Source: Sphingomonas adhaesiva (GTDB lineage Bacteria; Pseudomonadota; Alphaproteobacteria; Sphingomonadales; Sphingomonadaceae). From it: a stretch of 64,000 bases of DNA. Shown piece by piece: positions 36,027 to 47,226 of this stretch. The notes beneath the pieces are model-generated. The model did no database searches and had not been told where the DNA came from. It saw nothing but the letters and a program-made list of their open reading frames with translations. Position 1 is the first letter of the stretch. Each line of letters begins with the position of its first letter. The DNA is taken from assembly GCF_002374855.1 (NCBI RefSeq), contig NZ_NWVC01000001.1, positions 434,001-498,000 of the forward strand, written 5' to 3'. The position numbers and the translations under genes were made by a program.

Positions 36027-36463
36027 GCCGCCGCCTCGCCCAGCACCTCGGACGCGACCGAGATATATTTGCGCCCCGCCTCGCGCGCGGCGGCCACCGC
36101 CGCGACGACCGTCATCGCCTTGCGCGCCGATTCGAGCCGGATCAGCATCGGCAGGTTGATCCCCGCGATCACCTCGACCCGGCCGCGCTCCATCAGCGAG
36201 ATGGCCAGGTTCGACGGCGTCCCCCCGAACAGGTCGGTCAGCACGATCACGCCGCGCCCGTCGTCCACCTCCGCGATCGCCCCGGCGATGTCGGCGCGGC
36301 GCGCCTCCATGTCGTCGTCGGGGCCGATGGCGACGGTGCGGACCTGCTTCTGCGGGCCGACGACATGTTCCATCGCCGTCACGAATTCATCCGCGAGCCG
36401 GCCGTGGGTGACGAGTACCAGGCCGATCATGGGGCCGATCATTGCTTTCGACATTCCGTTCAT
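36023..36463 (-). CDS. PTS EIIA component, mannose/fructose (EIIA-Man) type
   Basis: A 146-residue EIIA domain of the mannose superfamily that accepts phosphate from HPr. The active His lies in GLVLVTHGRLADEF (H20 counted from 36463); GVIVLTDLFGGTPSNLA and IAGINLPMLIRL are conserved family blocks. ATG 36463 overlaps the rapZ stop (ATGA), although an ATG at 36430 would give the most typical N-terminus. No cognate membrane transporter is near, so its job is probably regulatory: phosphorylation state as a signal, possibly towards the ChvG/ChvI pair encoded upstream. Confidence 0.93.
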   Translation of the reverse strand: MNGMSKAMIGPMIGLVLVTHGRLADEFVTAMEHVVGPQKQVRTVAIGPDDDMEARRADIAGAIAEVDDGRGVIVLTDLFGGTPSNLAISLMERGRVEVIAGINLPMLIRLESARKAMTVVAAVAAAREAGRKYISVASEVLGEAAA

Positions 36464-37362
36464 TGACCCGGCGTCCGTTCCCCAGGCGCATCCTGCGGCG
36501 CGGCCCCCAGATCGCGATGCCGGATGGTGGGCGAAAAACCGCCGTCGCGCAACCGCCCAGCCACGCGCTCGGCGACATGGACCGACCGGTGCTTGCCGCC
36601 CGTGCACCCGAAGGCGACGGTGACATAGGGTTTTCCCTCCGCATGATAACGCGGCAGCAACAGCAGCAGCAGTTCTTCGATCCGCCCGACCGCCTCGTCA
36701 TAGGCGGGGTCCGCCGCGATATAGGCGCCGACGCGCGCGTCGCGGCCCGTCAGCGGGCGCAGCGCCGGGTCCCAGTGCGGATTGCGCAGGAAGCGCATGT
36801 CGAACACCAGGTCGGCGCCGGTCGGTACCCCACGCGAAAAGCCGAACGATTCGACCGTCAGCGTCGTTTCGCCCTGCGCCTCGCGCACGAACGCCTCGCG
36901 GATCTGCTGCGCCAGCGCGTTGGGGCGCATCCGCGTCGTGTCGATCAGCCGGTCGGCCGCGGCGCGCAGCGGCGCCAGCAGCGTGCGTTCCTGCGCGATC
37001 CCCTCCGCCGCCGGGCGATCGGTGGCCAGCGGGTGGCGCCGCCGCGTCTCGACATAGCGGCGCGCCAGTTCGCTGCCCGAACAGTCGAGGAACAGGATCT
37101 CCGCCGATACGCCCGCGCGGGCGCGAAGATGCTCGACATGGCGGATCACCGTCTCCGGATCGAAATCGCGCGTGCCCGTGCCCAGCCCGACCGCGATCGG
37201 CCGTTCCGGCTCGCTGCCCCCGCCGGTCGGCGCGATCACCACGCGCCCCAGCAGCGACAGGGGGATGTTGTCGACCGTCTCCCAGCCCAGATCCTCCAGC
37301 GTCTTCAGGACGTTGGTCTTGCCCGCGCCCGCCATGCCGGTGACGATCAGCACCTCGGTCAT
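36460..37362 (-). CDS. rapZ: RNase adapter protein RapZ (YvcJ family nucleotide-binding protein)
   Basis: Nucleotide-binding protein of 300 residues. In enterobacteria RapZ binds the sRNA GlmZ and RNase E to control glmS; the role in Alphaproteobacteria is less clear. Walker A is GMAGAGKT (residues 9-16); a second nucleotide motif is FLDCSGSELARRY, and the C-terminal domain holds SFGFSRGVPTGADLVFDMRFLRNPHW and FGCTGGKHRSV, all family hallmarks. The start overlaps the hprK stop by ATGA and its stop overlaps the EIIA start in the same way. Confidence 0.95.
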   Translation of the reverse strand: MTEVLIVTGMAGAGKTNVLKTLEDLGWETVDNIPLSLLGRVVIAPTGGGSEPERPIAVGLGTGTRDFDPETVIRHVEHLRARAGVSAEILFLDCSGSELARRYVETRRRHPLATDRPAAEGIAQERTLLAPLRAAADRLIDTTRMRPNALAQQIREAFVREAQGETTLTVESFGFSRGVPTGADLVFDMRFLRNPHWDPALRPLTGRDARVGAYIAADPAYDEAVGRIEELLLLLLPRYHAEGKPYVTVAFGCTGGKHRSVHVAERVAGRLRDGGFSPTIRHRDLGAAPQDAPGERTPGQ

Positions 37363-37787
37363 CGCGCCGCCTCCACCGCGCGCGCCAGCGCCCATTCGAC
37401 CTTGATCGGCGCGCTGGGCCAGCGCGGGTCGATCACCACCTCGGGCAGGGTGACGCCGGCGATCTCGATCATCCGCGGGTCGGGCATCCGTTCGTCCTCA
37501 TCGCCGAGCGTCACCGCCATGACGACCGGCGCGACGATTCGATAGGGCCAATCGACGATTCCGATCCCGCGCACCTCCATCCGCCCCGCGATCGTTGCCG
37601 GCGCAGCGGCGCTCAGCACACCATCGCCGGCGGTCAGCACGGTGTAATCGTCGGACACCAGCTCCGCACCGCGGTCGATCAGCCGCAGCGCCAGGTCGGA
37701 CTTGCCCGCGCCCGATCGCCCGGTGATCATCACCCCCCATCCGCCGATCGCGACGGTGGTGGCGTGCAGCGTCAGCGTGTCGGTCAT
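37359..37787 (-). CDS. hprK: Short HPr(Ser) kinase/phosphorylase (HprK, C-terminal domain only)
   Basis: Phosphorylates HPr on the regulatory Ser. The protein has only 142 residues, corresponding to the C-terminal catalytic domain of Gram-positive HprK, as is normal in Alphaproteobacteria. Walker A is GRSGAGKS (residues 23-30), SDDYTVL contributes acidic residues, and MEVRGIGIVD is the family signature. The start overlaps the chvG stop (ATGA) and its stop overlaps rapZ. The encoded HPr with S47 in the same operon supports the assignment. Confidence 0.94.
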   Translation of the reverse strand: MTDTLTLHATTVAIGGWGVMITGRSGAGKSDLALRLIDRGAELVSDDYTVLTAGDGVLSAAAPATIAGRMEVRGIGIVDWPYRIVAPVVMAVTLGDEDERMPDPRMIEIAGVTLPEVVIDPRWPSAPIKVEWALARAVEAAR

Positions 37788-39358
37788 GCCGCCACCTCCG
37801 GCACCAGCGGCAGGCGCACGACGAAACGCGCGCCGCTCGCCCGGTCCTCGCGCTGTTCGACGGTGATCTCGCCTTGATGGCCGTCGACGATCGTCCGCGC
37901 GATCGCCAGCCCCAGCCCGGAATGTTCGCCGAACCCCTCGCTCGACGGGCGCACGGAATGGAAGCGGCGGAAAATCGCCTCGCGCGCTTCCTCCGGCACG
38001 CCCGGCCCTTCGTCCTCGACGCGGATTTCCAGCATCGCCTGGTCGCGCCGCGCGGCGATGCTGACCAGTCCGCCGTCGGGGGAAAAGGAGATGGCATTGT
38101 CCAGCAGATTGGCGAATACCCGTTCCAGACGCGCGCCTTCGCCCTGCACGATCAGCGGCGCCGGATCGGGTCGGTCGAAGCGCAGCCGCACGTCGCGCGC
38201 CACGCCCCGATGCAGCCGGTCGTCGACCATCGCGCCGATCATCGCGGCGATATCCACCGGCTCGAACGTCGCCCGGCTCAATTGCGCATCGAGCCGCGAG
38301 GCGTCTGAAATGTCGCTGATCAGCCGGTCGAGCCGATGGACGTCGTCCTTGACGATCGCCATCAGGCGCGCCTGCAACACCGGGTCGTGGACCCGTTCCA
38401 GCCCGTCCACTGCGGACCGCAGCGAGGCGAGGGGGTTCTTCAACTCGTGCGTCACGTCCGCGGCGAACGCCTCGGTCGCGTCGATCCGCGCGCGAAGCGC
38501 CAGGCTCATGTCCGACAGCGCGCGCGCCAGCATCCCGATCTCGTCGCGGCGATCGGGCAGCCGCGGCACCACCACCTCGCGCGCGCGGCCCAGCCGCACG
38601 CGCACCGCGGCGCGCGCCAGCCGGCGCAGCGGGTTGACGATCGTGCGCGCCAGGAACAGCGACAGCCCGATCGAAATGACGGCCGCCACCATCAGCACCA
38701 CGCTCAGCCGGAACCGTTCCAGCCGCACCCGCTCGGTCACGTCGCGCGCATTGACGCTGCTCATCAGCGCGCGACCGCCCGGCAGGGGCGCGGCGGCGGT
38801 GATGACCGGGGTACGATCCGGCGCGCGCCAGATCGTGACGGAAAACGGCTTGCCCGCCTGCACCGCGGCGACATCGCTCCATTCGCGCCCGTTGCGCCGC
38901 TCGCGATAGCCCGGTGCCAGCGGCGCGCGCACGATCCGGTCGATGCCCGCGTCCAGCCAGCGCGCGCTGCGCTTGGCCAGCCCGTCATGGTCGGGGTCTT
39001 CCAGCCGGAAATTGGCGACGCCCAGCTGCCGGCTGTCGGCGATCGTCGCGCCGTTCGCGTCATACAGGCGCAGCCGCGCACCGGTGTCGCGCGCCAGCCG
39101 CGCCAGCAACGGGTCGCGCTCCGCCGGGCCGACCGCGGACAGCGCCTCGGCCATCAACCGCGCCTCGCGCGCGGCCTGCACGACGCGCCCGTCCAGGATG
39201 CGCGTGCGGAACGAATCGAGGTAGAAGAACCCTCCGGCCAGCAGCAGCAGCGCGAAGATGTTGACCGCCAGGATCCGCGGGGTCAGCGATACCCGCCCCG
39301 TCCACGCCACCGCCTGCTCGGCGGCCTCACTCCTCTGAGAAACGATAGCCGGCGCCAT
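37784..39358 (-). CDS. chvG: Sensor histidine kinase ChvG (ExoS/BatS type)
   Basis: Inner-membrane sensor that in Rhizobiales responds to acid and envelope stress. The protein has 524 residues. Transmembrane helices flank a periplasmic domain of roughly 180 residues ([21 protein letters not shown] near residue 30 and [18 protein letters not shown] near 225). A HAMP domain follows, then the phosphoacceptor His in [15 protein letters not shown], the N-box [12 protein letters not shown], and G-boxes DEGPGVP and GLGLAIA. The ATG at 39358 overlaps chvI by 32 bases; a GTG at 39307 would shorten this overlap. Next is hprK. Confidence 0.94.
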   Translation of the reverse strand: MAPAIVSQRSEAAEQAVAWTGRVSLTPRILAVNIFALLLLAGGFFYLDSFRTRILDGRVVQAAREARLMAEALSAVGPAERDPLLARLARDTGARLRLYDANGATIADSRQLGVANFRLEDPDHDGLAKRSARWLDAGIDRIVRAPLAPGYRERRNGREWSDVAAVQAGKPFSVTIWRAPDRTPVITAAAPLPGGRALMSSVNARDVTERVRLERFRLSVVLMVAAVISIGLSLFLARTIVNPLRRLARAAVRVRLGRAREVVVPRLPDRRDEIGMLARALSDMSLALRARIDATEAFAADVTHELKNPLASLRSAVDGLERVHDPVLQARLMAIVKDDVHRLDRLISDISDASRLDAQLSRATFEPVDIAAMIGAMVDDRLHRGVARDVRLRFDRPDPAPLIVQGEGARLERVFANLLDNAISFSPDGGLVSIAARRDQAMLEIRVEDEGPGVPEEAREAIFRRFHSVRPSSEGFGEHSGLGLAIARTIVDGHQGEITVEQREDRASGARFVVRLPLVPEVAA

Positions 39359-40031
39359 ACAGCGTCTCGATCGAATCGAACTGCGGGTCCACCTCGCGGA
39401 ATTTCCGCCGGACGCGCTTGATGTGCGAATCGATCGTGCGGTCGTCGACGTAGATGTCGTCCTGGTAGGCCGCGTCCATCAACTGGTTGCGCGTCTTCAC
39501 GATGCCGGGGCGCTGCGCCAGCGTCTCCAGGATCAGGAATTCGGTGACGGTCAGCGTCACCGCCTCGCCCGCCCAGGTGACGCGGTGCCGCGCCGGGTCC
39601 ATCATCAGCCGCCCGCGCTCGATCGGCCCCTGCGCCTCGCCCTCCGCGCCGTCGCTGGTGGGCGCGGCCTCGGTGCGGCGCAGGATGGCGCGGATGCGCG
39701 CGATCAGCAGCCGCGGGCTGAACGGCTTGGCGATGTAATCGTCCGCGCCCATCGCCAGCCCCAGCGCCTCGTCCAGCTCGTCGTCCTTGCTGGTCAGGAA
39801 GATCACCGGGATCTGGCTCTTCTCGCGCAGCCGGCGCAGCAGCTCCAGCCCATCCATCTTCGGCATCTTGATGTCGAAGATCGCCAGGTCCGCGGGATTG
39901 TCGGTCAGCGCCTTCAGCGCGGTCTCGCCGTCCGAATAGACGCGCGTCAGGAACCCTTCGGCCTGCAGCTGGATCGACACCGAGGTCAGGATGTTGCGGT
40001 CGTCGTCGACCAGCGCGATCGTCGCGGTCAT
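39327..40031 (-). CDS. chvI: OmpR-family response regulator ChvI
   Basis: DNA-binding partner of ChvG, 234 residues. The receiver has the acidic pair DDD (residues 9-11), phosphoacceptor D53 ([12 protein letters not shown]), the Thr in FLTSKDD and Lys in AKPFSP. The winged-helix domain is at residues about 140-230 ([41 protein letters not shown]). Family knowledge: ChvI controls exopolysaccharide, envelope and central-carbon genes in Alphaproteobacteria. It is first in the operon chvI-chvG-hprK-rapZ-EIIA-HPr and divergent from pckA across about 210 bp. Confidence 0.95.
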   Translation of the reverse strand: MTATIALVDDDRNILTSVSIQLQAEGFLTRVYSDGETALKALTDNPADLAIFDIKMPKMDGLELLRRLREKSQIPVIFLTSKDDELDEALGLAMGADDYIAKPFSPRLLIARIRAILRRTEAAPTSDGAEGEAQGPIERGRLMMDPARHRVTWAGEAVTLTVTEFLILETLAQRPGIVKTRNQLMDAAYQDDIYVDDRTIDSHIKRVRRKFREVDPQFDSIETLYGAGYRFSEE

Positions 40032-40244
40032 CGCGTGGGCCGGGGGAGGGTCCGGGTCATGCCCGCGGCGTAGATCAAAGCGGCGCGCGCCTCAATGCCC
40101 GCGCGTGCGCCGACCTGTCCCGCCATGATCCGCGGGCCGTTTGTTTAACATGTTTGACGCGGTCGGCGCGTACCGGTATCCGATCGTCAGGGACACGGGG
40201 CGCGGCCGTCGGGCTGCGCGCCGATGCAGGAAGAGGACGGACCA

Positions 40245-41855
40245 TTGAGCGATCGCATTCCTACCGCCGGACTGGACACGCTGGGCATCGAAACCCGCGC
40301 CACCGTCCACTGGAACCTCGTCACCGCCCGGCTGGTCGAGCTGGCCGTCGCGCGCGGCGAAGGGAAGCTGTCGGCGGACGGCCCGCTGGTCGTCGAAACC
40401 GGCCAGCACACCGGCCGCTCGGCGCAGGACAAGTTCACCGTCCGCGATGCCGAGACCGAGAACACCGTGTGGTGGGGCAAGTCGAACAAGCCGATGGACC
40501 CGGCACATTTCGCCGCGCTGAAGGCCGATTTCCTCGCCGCGCTGCGTGAAAAGGGCGACCTGTTCGTCCAGGACCTGTTCGGCGGGTCGCAGCCCGATCA
40601 CCGCGTGCGCGTGCGCGTCGTCAACGAACTGGCGTGGCACAATCTGTTCATCCGCACGATGCTGGTCCGCCCGGACGAGGCGGATCTGAAGGGCTTCGCG
40701 CCCGATTACACGATCATCGACCTGCCCAGCTTCCGCGCCGATCCCGCGCGCCACGGCTGCCGCGGCGAAACCGTGATCGCGGTCAACCTGACCGAGAAGC
40801 TGATCCTGATCGGCGGCACGAAATATGCCGGCGAGATGAAGAAGTCGGTGTTCGGCATCCTCAACTACCTGCTGCCGACATCGGGCGTGATGCCGATGCA
40901 CTGTTCGGCCAACATGGGCGACGACGGGCGCACCGCGGTGTTCTTCGGCCTGTCGGGCACCGGCAAGACGACGCTGTCGGCCGACCCGAAGCGCACGCTG
41001 ATCGGCGATGACGAACATGGCTGGTCCGACGATGCGGTCTTCAATTTCGAGGGCGGCTGCTATGCCAAGATGATCCGCCTGTCGGCCGATGCCGAGCCGG
41101 AGATCTTCGCCACCACCAAGCGGTTCGGCACGGTGCTGGAAAACGTCGTGATGGACGACGTCACCCGCCAGCTCGATCTCGACGACAACAGCCTCGCGGA
41201 GAACAGCCGCGGCGCCTATCCGATCGATTTCATCCCCAACACGTCCGAACGGAACATGGGGGGCACGCCGCGGAACATCGTGATGCTGACGGCGGACGCC
41301 TACGGCATCCTGCCGCCGATCGCGAAGCTGACCCCGGACCAGGCGATGTACCATTTCCTGTCGGGCTATACCGCGCGCGTCGCCGGGACCGAGATCGGCG
41401 TGACCGAGCCGGACGCCACCTTCTCCACCTGCTTTGGCGCGCCGTTCATGCCGCGCCACCCGTCGGTGTACGGCAACCTGCTGAAGGAGCGGATCGCGCG
41501 CGGCGGGGTGGATTGCTGGCTGGTCAACACCGGCTGGACCGGCGGCAAGTACGGCACCGGCCACCGCATGCCGATCAAGGCGACCCGCGCGTTGCTCGAC
41601 GCCGCGCTCGACGGCAGCCTCAACGACGCCGAATTCCGCACCGATCCCAATTTCGGGTTCAAGGTGCCCGTGTCGGTCCCCGGCGTCGACACCGCGATCC
41701 TCGACCCGCGCGAAACCTGGTCGGACAAGGCCGCCTATGACGCGACCGCCGCGAAGCTGGTCGACCTGTTCAACGAGAATTTCGCACAATTCGCCGAGCA
41801 TGTCGACCAGGGCGTCCGCGAAGCCGCGCCCCGGGCGCCCGCGACTGCGGCCTGA
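40245..41855 (+). CDS. pckA: Phosphoenolpyruvate carboxykinase (ATP)
   Basis: Converts oxaloacetate to phosphoenolpyruvate, the entry to gluconeogenesis. The protein has 536 residues. The P-loop is [11 protein letters not shown], metal and substrate residues lie in LIGDDEHGW and [10 protein letters not shown], and [16 protein letters not shown] and [10 protein letters not shown] are PckA hallmarks. A TTG at 40245 is preferred as start because AGGAAGAGG lies at a normal distance (40228-40236); the in-frame ATG at 40224 has no ribosome site. Its divergence from chvI fits reports that ChvG/ChvI systems control pckA. Confidence 0.94.
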   Translation: MSDRIPTAGLDTLGIETRATVHWNLVTARLVELAVARGEGKLSADGPLVVETGQHTGRSAQDKFTVRDAETENTVWWGKSNKPMDPAHFAALKADFLAALREKGDLFVQDLFGGSQPDHRVRVRVVNELAWHNLFIRTMLVRPDEADLKGFAPDYTIIDLPSFRADPARHGCRGETVIAVNLTEKLILIGGTKYAGEMKKSVFGILNYLLPTSGVMPMHCSANMGDDGRTAVFFGLSGTGKTTLSADPKRTLIGDDEHGWSDDAVFNFEGGCYAKMIRLSADAEPEIFATTKRFGTVLENVVMDDVTRQLDLDDNSLAENSRGAYPIDFIPNTSERNMGGTPRNIVMLTADAYGILPPIAKLTPDQAMYHFLSGYTARVAGTEIGVTEPDATFSTCFGAPFMPRHPSVYGNLLKERIARGGVDCWLVNTGWTGGKYGTGHRMPIKATRALLDAALDGSLNDAEFRTDPNFGFKVPVSVPGVDTAILDPRETWSDKAAYDATAAKLVDLFNENFAQFAEHVDQGVREAAPRAPATAA

Positions 41856-41863
41856 CCCGCGCG

Positions 41864-41897
41864 CCGGCCCGGTCGCGTCTCCCCGCGACCGGGCCGG
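41864..41897. terminator. Perfect 14-bp hairpin between convergent pckA and the NfeD gene
   Basis: CCGGCCCGGTCGCG and its exact reverse complement enclose a 6-base loop. It lies 8 bases after the pckA stop and 7 bases before the nfeD stop on the other strand. It lacks a clear T tract, so it may work as a bidirectional terminator aided by Rho or as a transcript-end stabiliser. Confidence 0.7.
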
Positions 41898-41904
41898 TTG
41901 AGGC

Positions 41905-42357
41905 TCAGTCCGCCATCGCCTCCACCACCACCACGCCGCCGTCCACCGCGACGATCCGCACCGCGCTGCCCGCGGGCAGTTCCGGGCCGCGAGCCGGCCA
42001 GCTGCCGTCGTCGATCGCCACGCGCCCGCGCCCATGCTCGATCGCGGTTTCCAGCCGCGCGACGCTGCCGATCATCCGCGCGGTGCGATCGTTGAGCCGC
42101 GCATCGCCGCCCGTCACCGGAAAGTCGCGGTACCAGCGCCGCCCCACCGCGACCGCCACCGCGCTCCACACCGCGAACGACAGCAATTGTACCGGCACCA
42201 CGACGTCCGGCACCGCCACCAGCAGCGCGGCGGTGATTGCCGCGGCCACCGCCAGGAAGATCAGGAACACCCCCGGCACCGCCAGTTCGGCGATCGCCAG
42301 CGCCAGCGCCGCGATCAGCCAGCCGGTGGCCATGCCCCCGATCGCATCCAGCATCAC
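41905..42357 (-). CDS. NfeD family membrane protein
   Basis: A 150-residue inner-membrane protein with the NfeD C-terminal OB-fold. Hydrophobic helices lie around residues 12-30, 34-50 and 55-73 ([54 protein letters not shown]); the soluble OB domain covers residues 85-148 ([14 protein letters not shown]). NfeD proteins pair with SPFH (stomatin) proteins in membrane microdomain or quality-control complexes. The ATG overlaps the stop of the SPFH gene by 4 bases, so this is the usual partner pair. This short form lacks the ClpP-like protease domain. Confidence 0.93.
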   Translation of the reverse strand: MMLDAIGGMATGWLIAALALAIAELAVPGVFLIFLAVAAAITAALLVAVPDVVVPVQLLSFAVWSAVAVAVGRRWYRDFPVTGGDARLNDRTARMIGSVARLETAIEHGRGRVAIDDGSWPARGPELPAGSAVRIVAVDGGVVVVEAMAD

Positions 42358-43340
42358 GCCTCCGGCAGCTCGAACGGCCCGCGCCGCTGGTCCGTGCGCG
42401 CGTTGTCCGTGCGCACGGGGGCGGCCGGCGCCGCGTCGGGCTTCAGCGCCTCCCTGGCCAGTTCGCCGATCCCGCCCAGCGTCCCGATCAGTTGCGTCGC
42501 CTCGACCGGGAACAGGATCGTCTTGGCATTGGGGCTGGTCGCGAACTTCCCGACCGCCTCGACATATTTCTGCGCGACGAAATAGTTGATCGCCTGCGTG
42601 CCGCCGCGCTCGATCGCCTCGCTCACCACCATCGTCGCCTTCGCCTCGGCCTCGGCGGCACGCTCGCGCGCCTCGGCGTCGCGATAGGCGGATTCGCGCC
42701 GTCCCTCGGCCTCCAGGATCCGCGCCTGCTTCTGCCCCTCGGCGCGCAGGATCTCGGACGCGCGGCTGCCCTCCGCATCAAGGATGTTCGCGCGCTTCTC
42801 GCGCTCGGCCTTCATCTGCCGCGCCATCGCGTTGACGATGTCCTGCGGCGGGCGGATGTCCTTGATCTCGACGCGGGTGATCTTCACACCCCAGGGCGTC
42901 GTCGCGTGATCGACGACGTTCAGCAGCCGCGCGTTGATCTCGTCGCGCTTCGACAGCGTCTCGTCCAGGTCCATCGACCCCATCACGGTGCGCAGGTTGG
43001 TCGTCACCAGGTTCAGCAGCGCATTGTACAGGTCGCTGACCTCATAGGCCGCCTTGGGCGCGTCCAACACCTGGAAGAACACCACCCCGTCGGTGGAGAT
43101 CATCGCATTGTCCTTGGTGATGATCTCCTGCCCCGGAATGTCGATCACCTGCTCCATCATGTTCACCCGCCGTCCGACGCGGTAGAAGAAAGCGGGATAG
43201 AAATTGAACCCCGGCACCGCGGTCGCCGTGTAGCGCCCGAAATGTTCGATCGTATATTGATAGCCCTGGCGGACGATCTTGATGCTGGTCATCAGGTACG
43301 CGAGCACCAGGATCAGGAACAGGATGGCGGCGATCAGCAT
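42354..43340 (-). CDS. SPFH/Band 7 domain protein (stomatin/QmcA-like)
   Basis: Membrane-anchored stomatin-family protein of 328 residues. An N-terminal hydrophobic helix ([19 protein letters not shown]) precedes the Band 7 domain ([58 protein letters not shown]), followed by a long charged coiled coil rich in Glu, Ala and Arg ([14 protein letters not shown]..). It forms oligomeric rings on the membrane. Its partner is NfeD, translated from an overlapping start. The protein is divergent from guaB. It resembles QmcA more than HflK or HflC. Confidence 0.93.
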   Translation of the reverse strand: MLIAAILFLILVLAYLMTSIKIVRQGYQYTIEHFGRYTATAVPGFNFYPAFFYRVGRRVNMMEQVIDIPGQEIITKDNAMISTDGVVFFQVLDAPKAAYEVSDLYNALLNLVTTNLRTVMGSMDLDETLSKRDEINARLLNVVDHATTPWGVKITRVEIKDIRPPQDIVNAMARQMKAEREKRANILDAEGSRASEILRAEGQKQARILEAEGRRESAYRDAEARERAAEAEAKATMVVSEAIERGGTQAINYFVAQKYVEAVGKFATSPNAKTILFPVEATQLIGTLGGIGELAREALKPDAAPAAPVRTDNARTDQRRGPFELPEA

Positions 43341-43402
43341 GGTCGTGGCAACTCCCCCGTGATGTGCCGGCGATGATAGCGCGCGCCTCGCACGCCGCCT
43401 AG

Positions 43403-44947
<1,545 letters not shown>

Positions 44948-45113
44948 GCCGGGCGGGCGCCCGCCTGTACATGTCGCCCGCCTGTCCTACGGGCCCGCAT
45001 TCTGGCACAGCCACGGGCAATGACGACCCCGCACACCCGCCCCGCAAGGATTTCCGTGCGAGTCCCGGCCCGTGCGACGGAAAGCTGCCGCCGCCTCACC
45101 ATTCGCAACACGA

Positions 45114-45139
45114 CCACCCCGGCGAAGGCCGGGGCCCAG
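45114..45139 (+). repeat. CCCCGGC-GAAG-GCCGGGG repeat, copy 1
   Basis: A 26-base unit whose core is a 7-bp stem and GAAG loop. An identical copy in the same orientation lies 210 bp downstream. Together with G+C-rich low-complexity sequence it fills the guaB to methyltransferase gap (44948-45525), where I see no gene, tRNA or riboswitch. Confidence 0.75.
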
Positions 45140-45323
45140 TCGGGCAACGCCGCCGGATCACCCCGACCGCTCCCCACCTGGATCCCGACCCGAGCCGGGG
45201 CGCAGGCAGGGAAGGGGCGGCCGCACCACCGCCCCGCCACCACCTCAACATCTGCCCCGCAACCCCGCCAGCGTCTCAACATTCGCAACATTCGCCTGAC
45301 CCGGCACACCGCCCACCCCACCA

Positions 45324-45349
45324 CCACCCCGGCGAAGGCCGGGGCCCAG
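45324..45349 (+). repeat. CCCCGGC-GAAG-GCCGGGG repeat, copy 2
   Basis: Identical to the unit at 45114-45139 in sequence and orientation. The space between holds short direct repeats (AACATTCGC twice in tandem near 45281-45295) and no coding potential beyond shadow frames. Confidence 0.75.
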
Positions 45350-45525
45350 GTCCGGGCCAGCCGTTGTAAACCAGCGCCGTCCGGCCACTGCACCGCGGCC
45401 TCCGCCGGGGAGGGGCCACGGACGGGGGAAATCCCTCGCTATCGGCCCAGCGCCCCGCCTTCGACACCAGTCGCGCCCCTGGCGCGCCACCATCCCGGAC
45501 CCCCTCCCATGCCGATCCGCCCGCA

Positions 45526-46674
45526 ATGACCCCCGCCGCCCGCACCCAGGCCGCGATCGAGCTGCTCGACGCGATCATCCTTGCCGCGCGCGAAGGGGGC
45601 GCCGCGGCCGATACGCTGATCGCGCGCTATTTCGCGCAGCGCCGCTACGCCGGCTCGAAGGACCGCCGCGCGGTCCGCGACCTCGTCTACGCCGCGATCC
45701 GCGCGCTGGGGGAGGTGCCAGCCAGCGGCCGCGCCGCACTGCTCGCGCTGGCGACGGACGACGCCGCGCTCGCCGCTACCTTCGACGGGTCAAGCCACGG
45801 CCCCGCGCCGATCGCGGCGGGGGAGGTGCCCGCCGCCGCCGGGCTGCATCCGCGCTGGCTGGTCGACGCACTCGCCGCCTCGGGCCTCGATGCCGTCGAA
45901 CAGGCCGCGCTGATCGACCGCGCCCCGCTCGATGTCCGGCTGGTCGACCCCGCCGCCGACCTTCCCGATGCCGCGCCGATCTCCGGCCTGCCGCACGCCC
46001 GTCGCCTGCCCGCCGGGGCGGACGTCGCCGCGCTCGCCGGACAGGCGGAGGTGCAGGACGCCGGCAGCCAGGCAGTGACGCTCGCCGCCGCCGCCGCGCC
46101 GGGGATGACCGTCCTCGATCTGTGCGCAGGGGCGGGGGGCAAGAGCCTCGCGCTCGCCGCGCAGATGGCGGGGAAGGGGCGCATCATCGCCGCCGATATC
46201 GACCGCGCGCGCCTGTCACGGCTCGCGCCCCGCGCCGAACGCGCCGGGGTGTCGATCATCGAAACGCGGCTGCTCGATCCGGGCCACGAACGCGCCGCAC
46301 TCGCCGATGTCGCCGCCGACGTGGTGTTCGTCGATGCGCCCTGTTCGGGCACCGGCACGTGGCGCCGCAACCCGGAGGCGCGCTGGCGGCTGACCCCGCA
46401 ACGGCTCGACCGTTTCGTCGCGGCGCAGCGCAACGTGATGGGGATCGGCGCGGCCTGCGTGCGCCCCGGTGGCGCGCTGGTCTATGTCGTATGCTCGCTG
46501 CTCGATGCGGAGGGCGCGGCGCAGGTCGATGCCTTCCTCTCCGCCTTCCCCGGCTGGGTCGCCGAACCGCTGTCGCTCCCGTTCGGGCGCGCGCGCGGTT
46601 CCGGGCTGCGGCTGACCCCGGCGCACGACGGCACCGACGGCTTTTTTGTCGCACGCCTCCGGGCGCCGTGCTAA
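45526..46674 (+). CDS. RsmB/NOP family class I SAM-dependent RNA m5C methyltransferase
   Basis: Methylates cytosine C5 in rRNA or tRNA. The protein has 382 residues. The N-terminal part is a helical RNA-binding domain (RYFAQRRYAGSKDRRAVRDLVY). The Rossmann fold has SAM motif LDLCAGAGGKSLALA, VVFVDAPCSGTGTWRRNPEARW with the nucleophile Cys of motif IV, and VYVVCSLL with the second Cys. It is in the RsmB/NOP2 group, but the exact target is not certain. The TPR gene follows with a gap of 33 bp. Confidence 0.92.
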   Translation: MTPAARTQAAIELLDAIILAAREGGAAADTLIARYFAQRRYAGSKDRRAVRDLVYAAIRALGEVPASGRAALLALATDDAALAATFDGSSHGPAPIAAGEVPAAAGLHPRWLVDALAASGLDAVEQAALIDRAPLDVRLVDPAADLPDAAPISGLPHARRLPAGADVAALAGQAEVQDAGSQAVTLAAAAAPGMTVLDLCAGAGGKSLALAAQMAGKGRIIAADIDRARLSRLAPRAERAGVSIIETRLLDPGHERAALADVAADVVFVDAPCSGTGTWRRNPEARWRLTPQRLDRFVAAQRNVMGIGAACVRPGGALVYVVCSLLDAEGAAQVDAFLSAFPGWVAEPLSLPFGRARGSGLRLTPAHDGTDGFFVARLRAPC

Positions 46675-46707
46675 CCGCGAGGGATCGTGCCGAAGCTGGA
46701 GCCGTTC

Positions 46708-47223
46708 ATGCGTTTCACGTCCGTCGCCGTCGCCCTTTCGCTGGCGCTGGTGTCGATCTCCACATCGCTGCACGGCCAGCGCCCCGATGACCAGATCGAC
46801 CCGCGCAGCATGGCGCTGCTGCAACAGGGCCGCGCGGCGCAGGCGGCGGGCAACCTCGACGGCGCAACCGACCTGATCGAAAGCGCGGTGACGGTCGATC
46901 CGCGCAACCGCCAGGGGTTTATCGCGCTGGCGCAGGTCGCCGATGCGCGCGGCCTGCCGGGCAAGGCGATCCGCCTCTATCGCGAGGCGCTGCTGCTCGA
47001 TCCCAACGACGTCGACGCGCTGTCGGGCCAGGGCGCGGCGCTGGTGGAAAGGGGCGCGGTGGAACGCGCACGCCAGAACCTGTCGCGCGTGCGCACGCTC
47101 TGCAAGGGCGCCTGCCCGCAGGCGACGACGCTGGCCGCCGCGATCGCCAAGGGACCGCCGGCGATCACCACCGCTCAGGCCGAAGTGACGAAGGTACCGC
47201 CCAAGGCCTCGGCCAAGGACTGA
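46708..47223 (+). CDS. Exported tetratricopeptide repeat protein
   Basis: A 171-residue protein with a signal peptide ([23 protein letters not shown]) and about three TPR motifs ([59 protein letters not shown]), giving a helical protein-binding surface in the periplasm. Two C-terminal cysteines (LCKGAC) may pair. ATG 46708 is preferred to the upstream GTG at 46687 since GGAG precedes it at a normal distance. It is convergent with rsmA with only three bases between stops. Partners are not identifiable. Confidence 0.88.
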   Translation: MRFTSVAVALSLALVSISTSLHGQRPDDQIDPRSMALLQQGRAAQAAGNLDGATDLIESAVTVDPRNRQGFIALAQVADARGLPGKAIRLYREALLLDPNDVDALSGQGAALVERGAVERARQNLSRVRTLCKGACPQATTLAAAIAKGPPAITTAQAEVTKVPPKASAKD

Positions 47224-47226
47224 CGC

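Noticed and set aside
40092..42035. A 647-residue minus-strand frame opposite pckA.
   Set aside because: The pckA P-loop and other motifs are on the plus strand; the antisense frame has no motif and runs through the pckA/nfeD terminator.
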